Source: Lamprocystis purpurea DSM 4197
Lineage (GTDB): Bacteria; Pseudomonadota; Gammaproteobacteria; Chromatiales; Chromatiaceae
Assembly: GCF_000379525.1 (NCBI RefSeq)
Contig: NZ_KB902510.1
Span: forward strand, 1 to 64,000
Length of the DNA stretch: 64,000 bases
Direction: 5' to 3'
Numbering within the stretch: position 1 is the stretch's first letter; each line of letters starts with the position of its first letter. Positions 46,801-54,880 of this stretch are shown here, piece by piece. Under the pieces are notes generated by a model. That model was given only the letters and a program-made list of their open reading frames with translations, was not told the origin of the DNA and searched no databases. A program made the translations under genes and the position numbers.

Positions 46801-47641
46801 CATTTCCGGTGATCAGGCTGCCAAGGATACGCACAGCCATGCTACTGTAGTAATAGATGCCGGAAAACCCCTTCCCATTATTGGCTATCGTGCTGTCGGA
46901 TATCAGAACGTAGCCGCTCTCTACTGCCACGGCCGTACCGCGATTACCGGTGATGCTGCTGTTGCGTATGACTGCTGAATACCCCCCACCACCCTTCGAC
47001 GATGCGGGGACAGCGAGTCCCTTGCCATTATCGGCGATAACCGAATCCTCTATCGTGACCCTGCCGCTCCCATAATCGTCGTTTGAAATGATGACCCAGT
47101 CGGAGTGGCCAGTGACAACACATTCCTTGACATGAATATCTGTGCCGGAATCAGAAAACCCTCCAGTGCCGGCATCGATCGCGTTTTCCCCATTTGCCAA
47201 CGTCAGACCGGATATCGTCAGGCGCTCCCCACCCGGCCGATCCCAGTCGTAAACAACGTTCAGGACATCGGAGGTCCCACCCCCATCCAGCGTCAAGGCC
47301 GCGGCGCCCGGTCCGGTCAGGGTCAACACGTCCGCGGTGACCAGCGGTCCGGAGGTCAGCGTGATGGTGCCGCTGACAGTGGAGGCAAAGACGATCTCGT
47401 CCGCCCCCGCTCGGGCATTGGCATCGAGCACCGCCTGACGCAGGCTGCCAGGCCCGCTGTCATTGAGGGTGGTAACGGTGTAGGTGTCGGCGAAGGCGCC
47501 GAGCGGGGTGCTGAGCGCCAGGGCCAGCGCGCCCGCCGCCGCGAGCGGCCGGAGCGCGAAGGGACCCAGACACGCCCGCAGGGCGGCGGCCAGCGACTGG
47601 GGAGCGGGCTGAACGGGGTAGTCGACCAGTGCGGGTGTCAT
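43886..47641 (-). CDS. Large secreted repeat protein (beta-helix, FG-GAP-like, TolB-like), paralogue 1
   Basis: The protein has 1251 residues. A signal peptide ends near residue 50 (LALALSTPLGAFA). TVTTLNDSGPGSLRQAVLDAN is the CSLREA-type start of a right-handed beta-helix running to about 470. Next come FG-GAP/VCBS-like repeats (LGDTNGDGTPEIAVVSRV), then about eight beta-propeller repeats of about 45 residues (SADGRFVAFQSYSSNLVPGD, FVHDRVTGATERVSVDSN), and finally FG-GAP-like repeats (LPDLNGNGSAEVGVVLSDP) to the end TGQVLNRLTF. AGGAG lies 6 bases before ATG 47641; an upstream start at 47713 is worse supported. No anchor or sorting signal was recognised. It probably acts as a surface or extracellular binding protein. 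Confidence 0.85.
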   Translation of the reverse strand: MTPALVDYPVQPAPQSLAAALRACLGPFALRPLAAAGALALALSTPLGAFADTYTVTTLNDSGPGSLRQAVLDANARAGADEIVFASTVSGTITLTSGPLVTADVLTLTGPGAAALTLDGGGTSDVLNVVYDWDRPGGERLTISGLTLANGENAIDAGTGGFSDSGTDIHVKECVVTGHSDWVIISNDDYGSGRVTIEDSVIADNGKGLAVPASSKGGGGYSAVIRNSSITGNRGTAVAVESGYVLISDSTIANNGKGFSGIYYYSSMAVRILGSLITGNGGPGVAIGASSGLVSIVNSTITNNGVGVYHDGGQRLDILNSTITENVGSGVVALSSWSPGVGISNSIISGNERGTPASPDRADLYGGGTFNINYSLIQAPGTVSIEEAVAGSNIFDTDPLLGTLGDHGGPTLTQVPLPGSAVLDRGDPNFNPPPAFDQRGSGYSRVVGGRLDLGAVEVQVDEAPYRRAWLQPLGDTNGDGTPEIAVVSRVQDAARVTVKDAATGALISQVVFSDAVRSLVAAETLPAVSPGLGPNLVLLGAAPAQAETRNSLTGDPLGTVRFDRDPFSSPVDLAVLPDQDGNGVQELAALVTAASTLVAADRVTERVSVDSNGAQSESSSEAPTLSADGRFVAFQSYSSNLVPGDTNNWRDVFVHDRVTGVTERVSVDSNGVQGNYGGYRAAISADGRFVAFESYSSNLVPGETNDGPHIFVHDRTTGATERVSVDSNGVQGDGGSYAPAISSNGQFIAFSSDSSNLVLNDINDRMDAFIHDRMTGATERVSVDSHGVQGNGNSWSGSITADGRFVAFSSDSSNLVPRDTNHVNDIFVHDRITGATERASVDANGVQGNDGSYSAAISADGRFVAFQSYSSNLVPGDTNGAFDTFIHDRVTGATKRVSVDANGVQGSGDSEYAGVAISGDGRFVAFASDSSNLVPGDPNAWTGTFVHDRVTGAIERVSGGICGTPGIGATYSLAISADGRFVAFASTAFNLVPDDTNQFFDIFVRGPAADTSAPLCPVPQDATEVEVRDAATGTLFNTLSFAAQFEPRQVVALPDLNGNGSAEVGVVLSDPAKADRLVINDTRTGAAVQTLWSGADLLQAAVVADRNGNGAPEVALLWRDPAAGDTRVWVVDAATNQRVASLAGFGQGYDPLKLAVVADLDGNGVDDYAVLGRNPATGQVAVFVQEGATNRWLNRFWYDKGCTPLDLASIADIDHNGAAELVMLGRCGADGQLRAVVTDARTGQVLNRLTF

Positions 47642-47783
47642 TGGATCTCCTGGGCTTGGGTGTTGCGTATCTGTGACAGGCGTCGGCACAGCAATTCCAC
47701 ATTTGGGCGGCATCGCGCGACCCTACTGAATTGCGATGTGAGAACTGGGCATTGTGGGATTAAGCAAGTGCGATGCCACTCGC

Positions 47784-47811
47784 GCCGGACGAAGCGCTAG
47801 CCCCGTCCGGC
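47784..47811 (-). terminator. Short hairpin after paralogue 2
   Basis: Arms gccggacg and cgtccggc (8 bp) flank a 12-base loop, just past the stop of the minus-strand gene 47821-51606. Loop and arms resemble the hairpin after paralogue 1, so it was duplicated with the gene. Confidence 0.5.
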
Positions 47812-47820
47812 CAGTGACGG

Positions 47821-50800
47821 CTAGAAGGTCAGCCGGTTCAGCACCTGCCCGGTCTTGGCGTCGGTGACGACGGCCCGCAGTTCGCCGTCGGCGCCGCAGC
47901 GGCCCAGCATCACCAACTCCGCGGCGCCGTTGTGATCAAGGTCGGCGATGCTCGCCAGATCGAGCGGCGTGCACCCCTTGTCGTACCAGAACCGATTCAG
48001 CCAGCGGTTGGTCGCCCCCTCCTGTACGGACACCGCGACCTGGCCGGTCGCGGCGTTGCGGCCCAAGACCGCGTAGTCGTCCACGCCGTTGCCGTTCAGA
48101 TCGGCGACCACCGCCAGCTTCAGCGGGTCGTAGCCCTGGCCGAACCCGGCCAGCGAGGCGACTCGTTGGTTGGTGGCCGCATCGACGACCCACACGTGGG
48201 TGTCGCCCACCGCCGGGTCGCGCCATAGCAGCGCCACCTCGGGTAAGCCGTTGCCGTTGCGGTCGGCGACCACCGCGGCCTGCAACAGGTCGGCCCCGGA
48301 CCACAGGGTCTGCACCGCGGCACCGGTGCGGGTGTCTTTGATGAGCAGGCGGTCGGTCTTGTCCGGGTCGGACAACACGACGCCAACCTCGGCGCTGCCG
48401 TTGCCGTTGAGATCGGGCAGAGCCAGCACCTGGCGGGGCTCGAACTGGGCGGGAAAGGCCAGGGTGTTGAACAAGGTCCCGGTGGCCGCGTCGCGCACCT
48501 CGACCTGGGTTGAGTCTTGCGGAACCGGGCACAGGGGCGCGGACGTGTCGGCGGCGGGTCCGCGGACGAAAATATCAGAAGCCTGATTGGTATCGTCCGG
48601 AACAAGGTTAAAGGCAGTGGAATCAAACGCGACAGACCGACCATCAGCGCTGATTGCAAACGAGGATGCCCAACCAACGCCTGGAGTCATGCAGGTGTCG
48701 ACGTCCGCCCGCTCATTCGCCCCCGTCACACGGTCGTGGATGACGATACGGTGACCCATAACGGTGTCGCCCGGGACGAGATTGCTGCTGTCAGAATCAA
48801 ACACCACAAAGCGTCCATCGGCGCTGATGGCTACCCCGTAATAGGTTCCGCTGTCACCGTTCCCTTGAACCCCGTTCGCGTCGACGCTTACCCGCTCGGT
48901 CGCCCCCGTCACGCGGTCGTGGACGAATACATCTTTGTCTTCATTGGTGTCGCCCGGGACGAGATTGCTGCTGTAAGAACCAAACACCACAAACCGTCCA
49001 TCGGCGCTGATGGCCCCAGACCGTCCATCGGCGCTGATGGCCCCAGACCCGCCGCCCCCATAATTTCCTTGAACCCCGTTCGAGTCGACACTCACCCGCT
49101 CGGTCGCTCCGATCACGCGGTCGTGGATGAATGTATCGAACGCATCATTGGTGTCGCCCGGTACGAGGTTGGTGCTGCCAGAGTGAAACACCACAAACCG
49201 TCCGTCGGCGCTGATGGCCACCCCCTGGAATCCGCTATAACCGTTCCCTTGAACCCCGTTCGCGTCGACGCTCACTCGCTCGGTCACCCCCGTCACGCGA
49301 TCGTGGACAAAGATATCGGACTCATCATTGGTGTCGCCCGGGACGAGATTGCTGCTGTAAGAACTAAACACCACAAAGCGTCCATCGGCGCTGATGGCTA
49401 CCCCGTATCCGATGGAACCGTTCCCTTGAACCCCGGTCGAGTCGACGTTTACCCGCTCGGTCACTCCCGACTCGCGGTCGTGGACGAATACATCTTTGTC
49501 TTCATTGGTGTCGCCCGGGACGAGATTGCTGCTGTAAGACTGAAACGCCACAAACCGCCCATCGGCGCTGATGACCGGAAAGTAGCTCCCATCGTTTCCT
49601 TGAACCCCGTTCGAGTCGACGCTTACCCGCTCGGTCGCCCCCGTCAAACGATCCTGGACGAATATATCGCGAGTACCATTGATGTCGGGATTGGCAGAGG
49701 CGGACTGAAACGCCACAAACCGCCCATCGGCACTGAGCGATGGGGCTTCACTCGAAGGCTCGCTTTGAGCACCGTTCGAGTCAACACTCACGCGTTCGGT
49801 CACGCGCTCCGCCGCGACGAGCGTCGACGCTGCCGTGACCAGCGCGGCAAGATCCTGGACACCGTTCCCGTCCTGGTCAGGGAGTACCGCCAAGTCCACC
49901 GGGGAGGGCAAGGGATTGCTATCGACGCGGACGGTTCCAAGCAGATCGCCGGTCAGCGGATTGCGGGTCTCGGCCTGGGCCGGCGCCGCGCCGAGCAGCA
50001 CCAGATGCGGCCCGAGCCCGGGCCTGACGGCCGGCACGGTCTCGGCAGCCACCAACGACCGCACCGCATCACTGAACGCGACCTGGCTGATCAGCGCCCC
50101 GGTGGCGGCGTCTTTCACCGTCGCGCGGGCGGTGTCATGAACCCGGCTGACCACGGCAATCTCCGGGGTGCCGTCGCCGTTGGTGTCGCCCAGGAGTTGC
50201 AGCCAGGCACGCCGATACGGCGCCTCGCCGACTTGCACCTCCACCGCACCCAGATCGACACGGCCGCCGACCACCCGCGGGTAGCCCGAACCGCGCTGAT
50301 CGAAGGCGGGTGGGGGGCTGAAGTTCGGGTCGCCGCGGTCAAGCACCGGACTGCCGGCCAGCGGGGCCTGGGTATGCGTCGGACCGCCATTGTCCCCCAA
50401 CGGGCCAAGCATCGGATCCGTGTTGAAAATGTTGGAGCCGGGGACTGATTCAGTGATCGTCACGTCGCCGGGCGCCTGGATCAGCGAATAGGTGACGTCG
50501 AAGATGTGTGGTCCCGTCAGGTCCGCTCCGGAACCTGGTCCGTTACCGGCGACGATTGAATTCAACATGCTGACATATCCAGAATACAGGTAGGCCCCAA
50601 CCCCAGTGAGCGCGTTGCCGGTAATGGTCGAGTTCAGGATGCGCAGGTCTCCACGTTCGAATCCAAGGGTGACGCCCGCGCCCCGATTACCGGTAATGGT
50701 GCTGGCATCAATCCATACCGACGCATCGAACCCTTTGCTGACAGCCGATCCGCGGTTTCCGGCGATCAGACTGCCGGTAATACTGATGCCGCCGTAAATT

Positions 50801-51606
50801 GAACTAACAATACCGCTATACTTACTATAATAACCAGTACTGCCATTATCAGATATCGTGCTGTCAGATATGGCGATGCCACCACTGAATGCATATACAG
50901 CAGTAACCCCACGATTACCGGTGATTACGCTATTGCGGATACGTACATAGCCGCCAGCAGAGCTAAAAGGGCCACCATAGGTCGAATTTAGCATTTCGAT
51001 GCCGCTACCGTTACCGGCAATGATCGAATCATCCACGTCCAAATAGCTGGAGGGGGAATCATAATCCGTGTTTCTGCGGGTGTCTCTGAAGATTGCAAAG
51101 CCGGAGTTTTCGACGATCACACAGTCCTTGACCTTAAGATGCGAATCATACGAAGAATGGGAATAAATCGCGTTTTCCCCATTCGTCAAGGTCAGACCGG
51201 ATACCGTCAGGTCAGAAGCGAACAGCAGGATATCTGAGGCCCCTCCCCCATCCAGCGTCAACACCGACGCCCCCGGCCCGGTCAGGGTCAGCGCGTCCGC
51301 GCTGACCAGCCGTCCGGAGGTCAGGGCGATGGTACCGCTGACAGTGGAGGCAAAGACGATCTCGTCCGCCCCCGCTCGGGCATTGGCATCGAGCACCGCC
51401 TGACGCAGGCTGCCCGGCCCGCTGTCATCAAGGGTGGTGACGGTGTAGGTGTCGGCCAGGGCGCCGAGCGGGGTGCTGAGCGCCAGGGCCAGCGCGCCCG
51501 CCGCCGCGAGCGGCCGGAGCGCGAAGGGGCCCAGACACGCCCGCAGGGCGGCGGCCAGCGGCTGAGGGACGGGCTGAACGGGGCAGTTGACCAGTGCGGT
51601 TGTCAT
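47821..51606 (-). CDS. Large secreted repeat protein (beta-helix, FG-GAP-like, TolB-like), paralogue 2
   Basis: The protein has 1261 residues, starting MTTALVNCPVQPVPQ at ATG 51606 with AAGGAG 7 bases upstream. It has the same domain order and nearly the same N- and C-terminal parts as the protein at 43886-47641. The beta-helix middle differs more strongly (tyrosine-rich SGYYSKYSGIVSSIYGG), while the propeller region repeats ISADGRFVVFSSYSSNLVPG. A 27-base in-frame duplication lies within the propeller coding region. Divergent from the vWA operon at 52050. Function is likely surface binding or structural; no anchor seen. Confidence 0.85.
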   Translation of the reverse strand: MTTALVNCPVQPVPQPLAAALRACLGPFALRPLAAAGALALALSTPLGALADTYTVTTLDDSGPGSLRQAVLDANARAGADEIVFASTVSGTIALTSGRLVSADALTLTGPGASVLTLDGGGASDILLFASDLTVSGLTLTNGENAIYSHSSYDSHLKVKDCVIVENSGFAIFRDTRRNTDYDSPSSYLDVDDSIIAGNGSGIEMLNSTYGGPFSSAGGYVRIRNSVITGNRGVTAVYAFSGGIAISDSTISDNGSTGYYSKYSGIVSSIYGGISITGSLIAGNRGSAVSKGFDASVWIDASTITGNRGAGVTLGFERGDLRILNSTITGNALTGVGAYLYSGYVSMLNSIVAGNGPGSGADLTGPHIFDVTYSLIQAPGDVTITESVPGSNIFNTDPMLGPLGDNGGPTHTQAPLAGSPVLDRGDPNFSPPPAFDQRGSGYPRVVGGRVDLGAVEVQVGEAPYRRAWLQLLGDTNGDGTPEIAVVSRVHDTARATVKDAATGALISQVAFSDAVRSLVAAETVPAVRPGLGPHLVLLGAAPAQAETRNPLTGDLLGTVRVDSNPLPSPVDLAVLPDQDGNGVQDLAALVTAASTLVAAERVTERVSVDSNGAQSEPSSEAPSLSADGRFVAFQSASANPDINGTRDIFVQDRLTGATERVSVDSNGVQGNDGSYFPVISADGRFVAFQSYSSNLVPGDTNEDKDVFVHDRESGVTERVNVDSTGVQGNGSIGYGVAISADGRFVVFSSYSSNLVPGDTNDESDIFVHDRVTGVTERVSVDANGVQGNGYSGFQGVAISADGRFVVFHSGSTNLVPGDTNDAFDTFIHDRVIGATERVSVDSNGVQGNYGGGGSGAISADGRSGAISADGRFVVFGSYSSNLVPGDTNEDKDVFVHDRVTGATERVSVDANGVQGNGDSGTYYGVAISADGRFVVFDSDSSNLVPGDTVMGHRIVIHDRVTGANERADVDTCMTPGVGWASSFAISADGRSVAFDSTAFNLVPDDTNQASDIFVRGPAADTSAPLCPVPQDSTQVEVRDAATGTLFNTLAFPAQFEPRQVLALPDLNGNGSAEVGVVLSDPDKTDRLLIKDTRTGAAVQTLWSGADLLQAAVVADRNGNGLPEVALLWRDPAVGDTHVWVVDAATNQRVASLAGFGQGYDPLKLAVVADLNGNGVDDYAVLGRNAATGQVAVSVQEGATNRWLNRFWYDKGCTPLDLASIADLDHNGAAELVMLGRCGADGELRAVVTDAKTGQVLNRLTF
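48994..49047. repeat. 27-bp exact tandem duplication inside paralogue 2
   Basis: Two identical 27-base units (48994-49020 and 49021-49047) encode SGAISADGR twice on the minus strand. In frame, so the protein stays open. Confidence 0.95.
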
Positions 51607-52049
51607 TGGGACTCCTTGGAGTAGGTGTTGCGTGGCCGCGGCAGGCGTCGTGGCAGAGTATTCGAGAGACTCACCGGATCGTCAATTTTTCAAATGATTC
51701 GGTCAGCGCGTAGGATGGGCAGAGCGCGAGCGATGCCCATCCGGCCACCGCGATGCGGTGCCGCGGTGACCTCGAACGCTGCGGCTGCACGCCCGGCCCC
51801 ATCGCGGCGGGACGCCGCTCCCACGGGGTCGCTGCGCGACTTTTCCGGTAATGCCTCGACCTCCAGTTGCGGACAGTCCGTCGCTGGCCGGAGCGATGAT
51901 CAAGGCCGTCGCGCCGGATGCCCATCACATCGGTCTGGAGCGCAAGCAGGCGCCGGTGTACTCTCATCAGTGCCCCTACCCCGCTGCCGTTCGGGGACCT
52001 GGGTGCCGCGGCGCCTCATCGGCAACTTACGCAGAGGAGCACTCATCCA
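51607..52049. repeat. Divergent intergenic region with a REP-like dispersed repeat copy
   Basis: About 51751-51909 matches 58709-58857: cgcggtgacctcgaacgctg, then catcgcggcgggacgccgct, then cacggggtcg. Only one arm of the palindrome seen at 58686-58787 remains intact here. The region also holds the promoters of the surface protein (minus) and the vWA operon (plus), not individually identified. Confidence 0.7.
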
Positions 52050-54095
52050 ATGAGGTCTTTCCTAACCCGCGTGCTGCCGGTCGCGGCGGCGTTGGCCCTG
52101 CTGTGCGGACCCGCGGTGACGGCGGCCCCGGCAGCAACCGCCGACCGGACCGCCCTGTCGATTCCGGATAAGCCGGGGCTCTATCAGCGGGTGCTGACGC
52201 GGCCCGATACGCGATTGCTCACGCTGCCTGGCGGCGCTGCCGCGCCCGGTCCGGCGCTGCCGGCCTTGTCGGTGCTCTATGTCTTTGACCGGCGTGCCGT
52301 CCAGGGAAAGGACTGGATCGAGGTCGGCGCCGCGGCGGACGCGGCTCAGGGCTGGATCGCGGCGGCCCAGGCGATCGACTGGCGCCAGACGCTGACGCTG
52401 GCCTTTACGCGCACCTCCAATCGTGATCCGGCGCTGTTCTTTCGCGATCATGACCGGCTCACGCACCTGCTGGAGGCCGAGGACCTGGTGCCGCAGGTCG
52501 ACCGCCTGCGCGCCGAGGTCAAGACCGGACGCTTCCCGACGGACTTTCCGGTGATTGCCAAAGAGCCGGATACCTATATCGACCCGAACGAGCAGTTCTA
52601 TCTGCTGCCGATCCTCGCCTTCGAGCCGGTGTACCTGCAGAGCGGCCATGAGACCATGCTGCTCAAGGTGGCCGCGGTGACCCTGCAGGCGGGGGAGCAG
52701 GACCTGCTGGGCACGGACACCGCCGCGAAGCCAACGCCCAAACCGGCGCGCCAACCCAACGCCAAGCCGGCCGATAAGACGGCCGCGTCGCGCCCCGCCG
52801 GCTATCGCGCCGGTGTGGTCTTCGTGATCGACAGCACCACCAGCATGGGCCCCTACATCGACCGCACCCGCACCGCGGTCCGCCGCATCTATGACAAATT
52901 GCGGGGCTCGACGCTGGGCGAACGACTGAGCTTCGGCCTGGTCGCCTTCCGGGACAACGTCGAGGCGGCACCCGGACTCGAGTATGTCAGCCGGGTCGCG
53001 GCGTCGCTGGAGGACGGCCGCGACCCGGCGACCTTCCAGTCCAAGGTGGCCGGCGTCAAGGAGGCGACCGTCTCCAGCAAGGGGTTCAACGAGGACGCCT
53101 ACGCCGGCATCCAGGACGCCCTGGAGCGCATCGACTGGAGTGGCTTCGACGCCCGCTATATCGTGCTGATCACCGACGCCGGCGCGCGCGATGCCAACGA
53201 CCCGCTGGGCCGCACCGGACTGTCCGCCGAGCGCCTGCGCCTGCTCGCCCAGGAAAAAGACCAGTCCGGGGGCGGCGGCAAGATCGCCATCGCCGTGCTG
53301 CACCTGCTGACCCGCGAGGGCCGTCAGACCCACGAGGGCGCGACCCGGCAATATCGGGAACTGAGCCGCTGGGGCGACGCGGGCGATCTCTATTTCCCGG
53401 TCGAGGGCGGCGCGGTCGAGGCGTTCGGCACCCAGGTGGACACCCTCGCCGACGCCCTGCTGCGGCAACTCGAGAGCGCGGCGTCCGGGCGTCTGATCGA
53501 AGTGCCGGAGGGACCCAAGGTCGATCCGGTCGAGCGCAAGACCGCACTGGTCGGGCGCGCCATGCAACTGGCCTATCTGGGCCGGGAGACCGGCAGCCGG
53601 GCACCGCGGCTGATCGAGGCCTGGGTGACCGATCGGGATTTGATCGACCCGACCCAGAAGACGCTGGAGGTGCGGGTGATGCTCACCAAGAATCAGTTGA
53701 GCAACCTGCAGGAGACCCTGGAGGCCATCCTCGCCGCCGGTGAACGCACGCACATGAACGCCAAGGATTTCTTCGACCAGTTGCGCGGCGCCGCGGCGGC
53801 GCTGGCGCGCGACCCCGACAAGGTCAGTCAGGTCCAGGTGAAGCGGCTCGCGGATGTCGGTCTGGTGGGGGCCTGGCTGGACGGGCTGCCCTACACCAGT
53901 CAGATCATGAATCTGACCCCGGAACGCTGGCTCGCCCGCTCCTACGCGGAACAGCAAGAGGTGCTGGACGTGATCGATGAGAAGATCCGGCTCTACCGTA
54001 AGGTCCACGACGAGACCGACCGGTGGATCAACCTGGCCCCGGCGGCCCCGCCGGGAGAAGCAGTCACCACCCTGCCGCTCGATAGCCTGCCCTGA
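52050..54095 (+). CDS. Secreted von Willebrand factor A protein, PpkA periplasmic-domain-like
   Basis: The protein has 681 residues. A signal peptide covers about 1-31 (VAAALALLCGPAVTAAPA). The N-terminal part (LYQRVLTRPDTRL, LTLAFTRTSNRDPALFF) resembles the periplasmic region of the type VI secretion kinase PpkA. The vWA domain starts at about 254; its metal site is DSTTS (261-265), with VLITDAGARDAND later. A C-terminal helical region follows (SQIMNLTPERWL). There is no kinase domain and no transmembrane helix after the signal. It overlaps tagT by one base (TGATG) and leads a TagTSRQ-like operon, suggesting a periplasmic sensor. Confidence 0.85.
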   Translation: MRSFLTRVLPVAAALALLCGPAVTAAPAATADRTALSIPDKPGLYQRVLTRPDTRLLTLPGGAAAPGPALPALSVLYVFDRRAVQGKDWIEVGAAADAAQGWIAAAQAIDWRQTLTLAFTRTSNRDPALFFRDHDRLTHLLEAEDLVPQVDRLRAEVKTGRFPTDFPVIAKEPDTYIDPNEQFYLLPILAFEPVYLQSGHETMLLKVAAVTLQAGEQDLLGTDTAAKPTPKPARQPNAKPADKTAASRPAGYRAGVVFVIDSTTSMGPYIDRTRTAVRRIYDKLRGSTLGERLSFGLVAFRDNVEAAPGLEYVSRVAASLEDGRDPATFQSKVAGVKEATVSSKGFNEDAYAGIQDALERIDWSGFDARYIVLITDAGARDANDPLGRTGLSAERLRLLAQEKDQSGGGGKIAIAVLHLLTREGRQTHEGATRQYRELSRWGDAGDLYFPVEGGAVEAFGTQVDTLADALLRQLESAASGRLIEVPEGPKVDPVERKTALVGRAMQLAYLGRETGSRAPRLIEAWVTDRDLIDPTQKTLEVRVMLTKNQLSNLQETLEAILAAGERTHMNAKDFFDQLRGAAAALARDPDKVSQVQVKRLADVGLVGAWLDGLPYTSQIMNLTPERWLARSYAEQQEVLDVIDEKIRLYRKVHDETDRWINLAPAAPPGEAVTTLPLDSLP

Positions 54096-54823
54096 TGGCG
54101 CCCTCCCCGCCCGTCTACCTGTGTCAGGGGCTGATCAAGCGCCGCGTCGGCGGCGGGACCGCCTTCGAACTGCTGGTGCCCGAGCTGCGTATCGCGCCCG
54201 GCGAAGTCGTGGTGTTGCAGGGGGCGAGCGGGAGCGGCAAGAGCACCCTGCTCGACCTGTTGGCACTGGCCCTGCGCCCGGATCGGGCCGGCATCTTCAG
54301 CTTTCGCCCGGAACATCGCGCCGCGACCGATCTGTGGCGGCTGTGGCAGCGCGACGATCTGGACGGACTCGGCCAGTTGCGCGGGACCCATATCGGCTAT
54401 GTGCTGCAGACCGGCGGGCTCTTGTCCTTCCTCACCGCACGGGAGAACATCGCCCTCTCCTGCCGCTTGCTGGGGCGTGATCCCGGTGGTTTGATCGAAC
54501 GCTTGGCGGAGCGCCTGGACATTAGCGCGCAGCTCGACAAACGTCCGGGCCAACTCTCGGTGGGCGAACGCCAGCGGGTGGCCATCGCCCGCGCGCTGGC
54601 CCATCGGCCGGGGGTGGTGCTGGCGGACGAGCCGACCGCCTCGGTCGACCCGCTCAACGCGGCACGCATTCTGGATCTGTTCTTGGATCTGGTGCGCCAG
54701 TCGGGCGCCTGCGCGGTGATCGCCAGCCATGATTGGCGGCCGGAGCGACTGCCGGGCGTGCGGGTGCTGGAGCACCGCATCGAGCGTGATGGGGACCTGA
54801 CCCGGTCCTTGTTCTGGGGCTAA
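54095..54823 (+). CDS. tagT: ABC transporter ATP-binding protein, TagT-like
   Basis: The 242-residue protein has Walker A QGASGSGKST (42-51), the Q loop YVLQTGGLL, the signature LSVGERQRVAIARAL, and Walker B VVLADEPTAS. It is of the LolD/MacB type that pairs with FtsX-like permeases. In Pseudomonas TagT forms with TagS a complex that activates PpkA; I infer that role from gene order. The tag name rests mainly on the neighbourhood. Confidence 0.85.
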   Translation: MAPSPPVYLCQGLIKRRVGGGTAFELLVPELRIAPGEVVVLQGASGSGKSTLLDLLALALRPDRAGIFSFRPEHRAATDLWRLWQRDDLDGLGQLRGTHIGYVLQTGGLLSFLTARENIALSCRLLGRDPGGLIERLAERLDISAQLDKRPGQLSVGERQRVAIARALAHRPGVVLADEPTASVDPLNAARILDLFLDLVRQSGACAVIASHDWRPERLPGVRVLEHRIERDGDLTRSLFWG

Positions 54824-54880
54824 ACACCAATAAGATGTCACCGCACATGAAACCTTATTCCGGTTTTAGTTTGAATCACG

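Noticed and set aside
48517-50448. 643-codon plus-strand frame opposite the second surface protein
   Set aside because: It is the complement of repeated, GC-rich coding sequence. Its repeats mirror the propeller repeats, and it lacks any known domain or a ribosome site. The minus-strand protein has a signal peptide and recognised folds.
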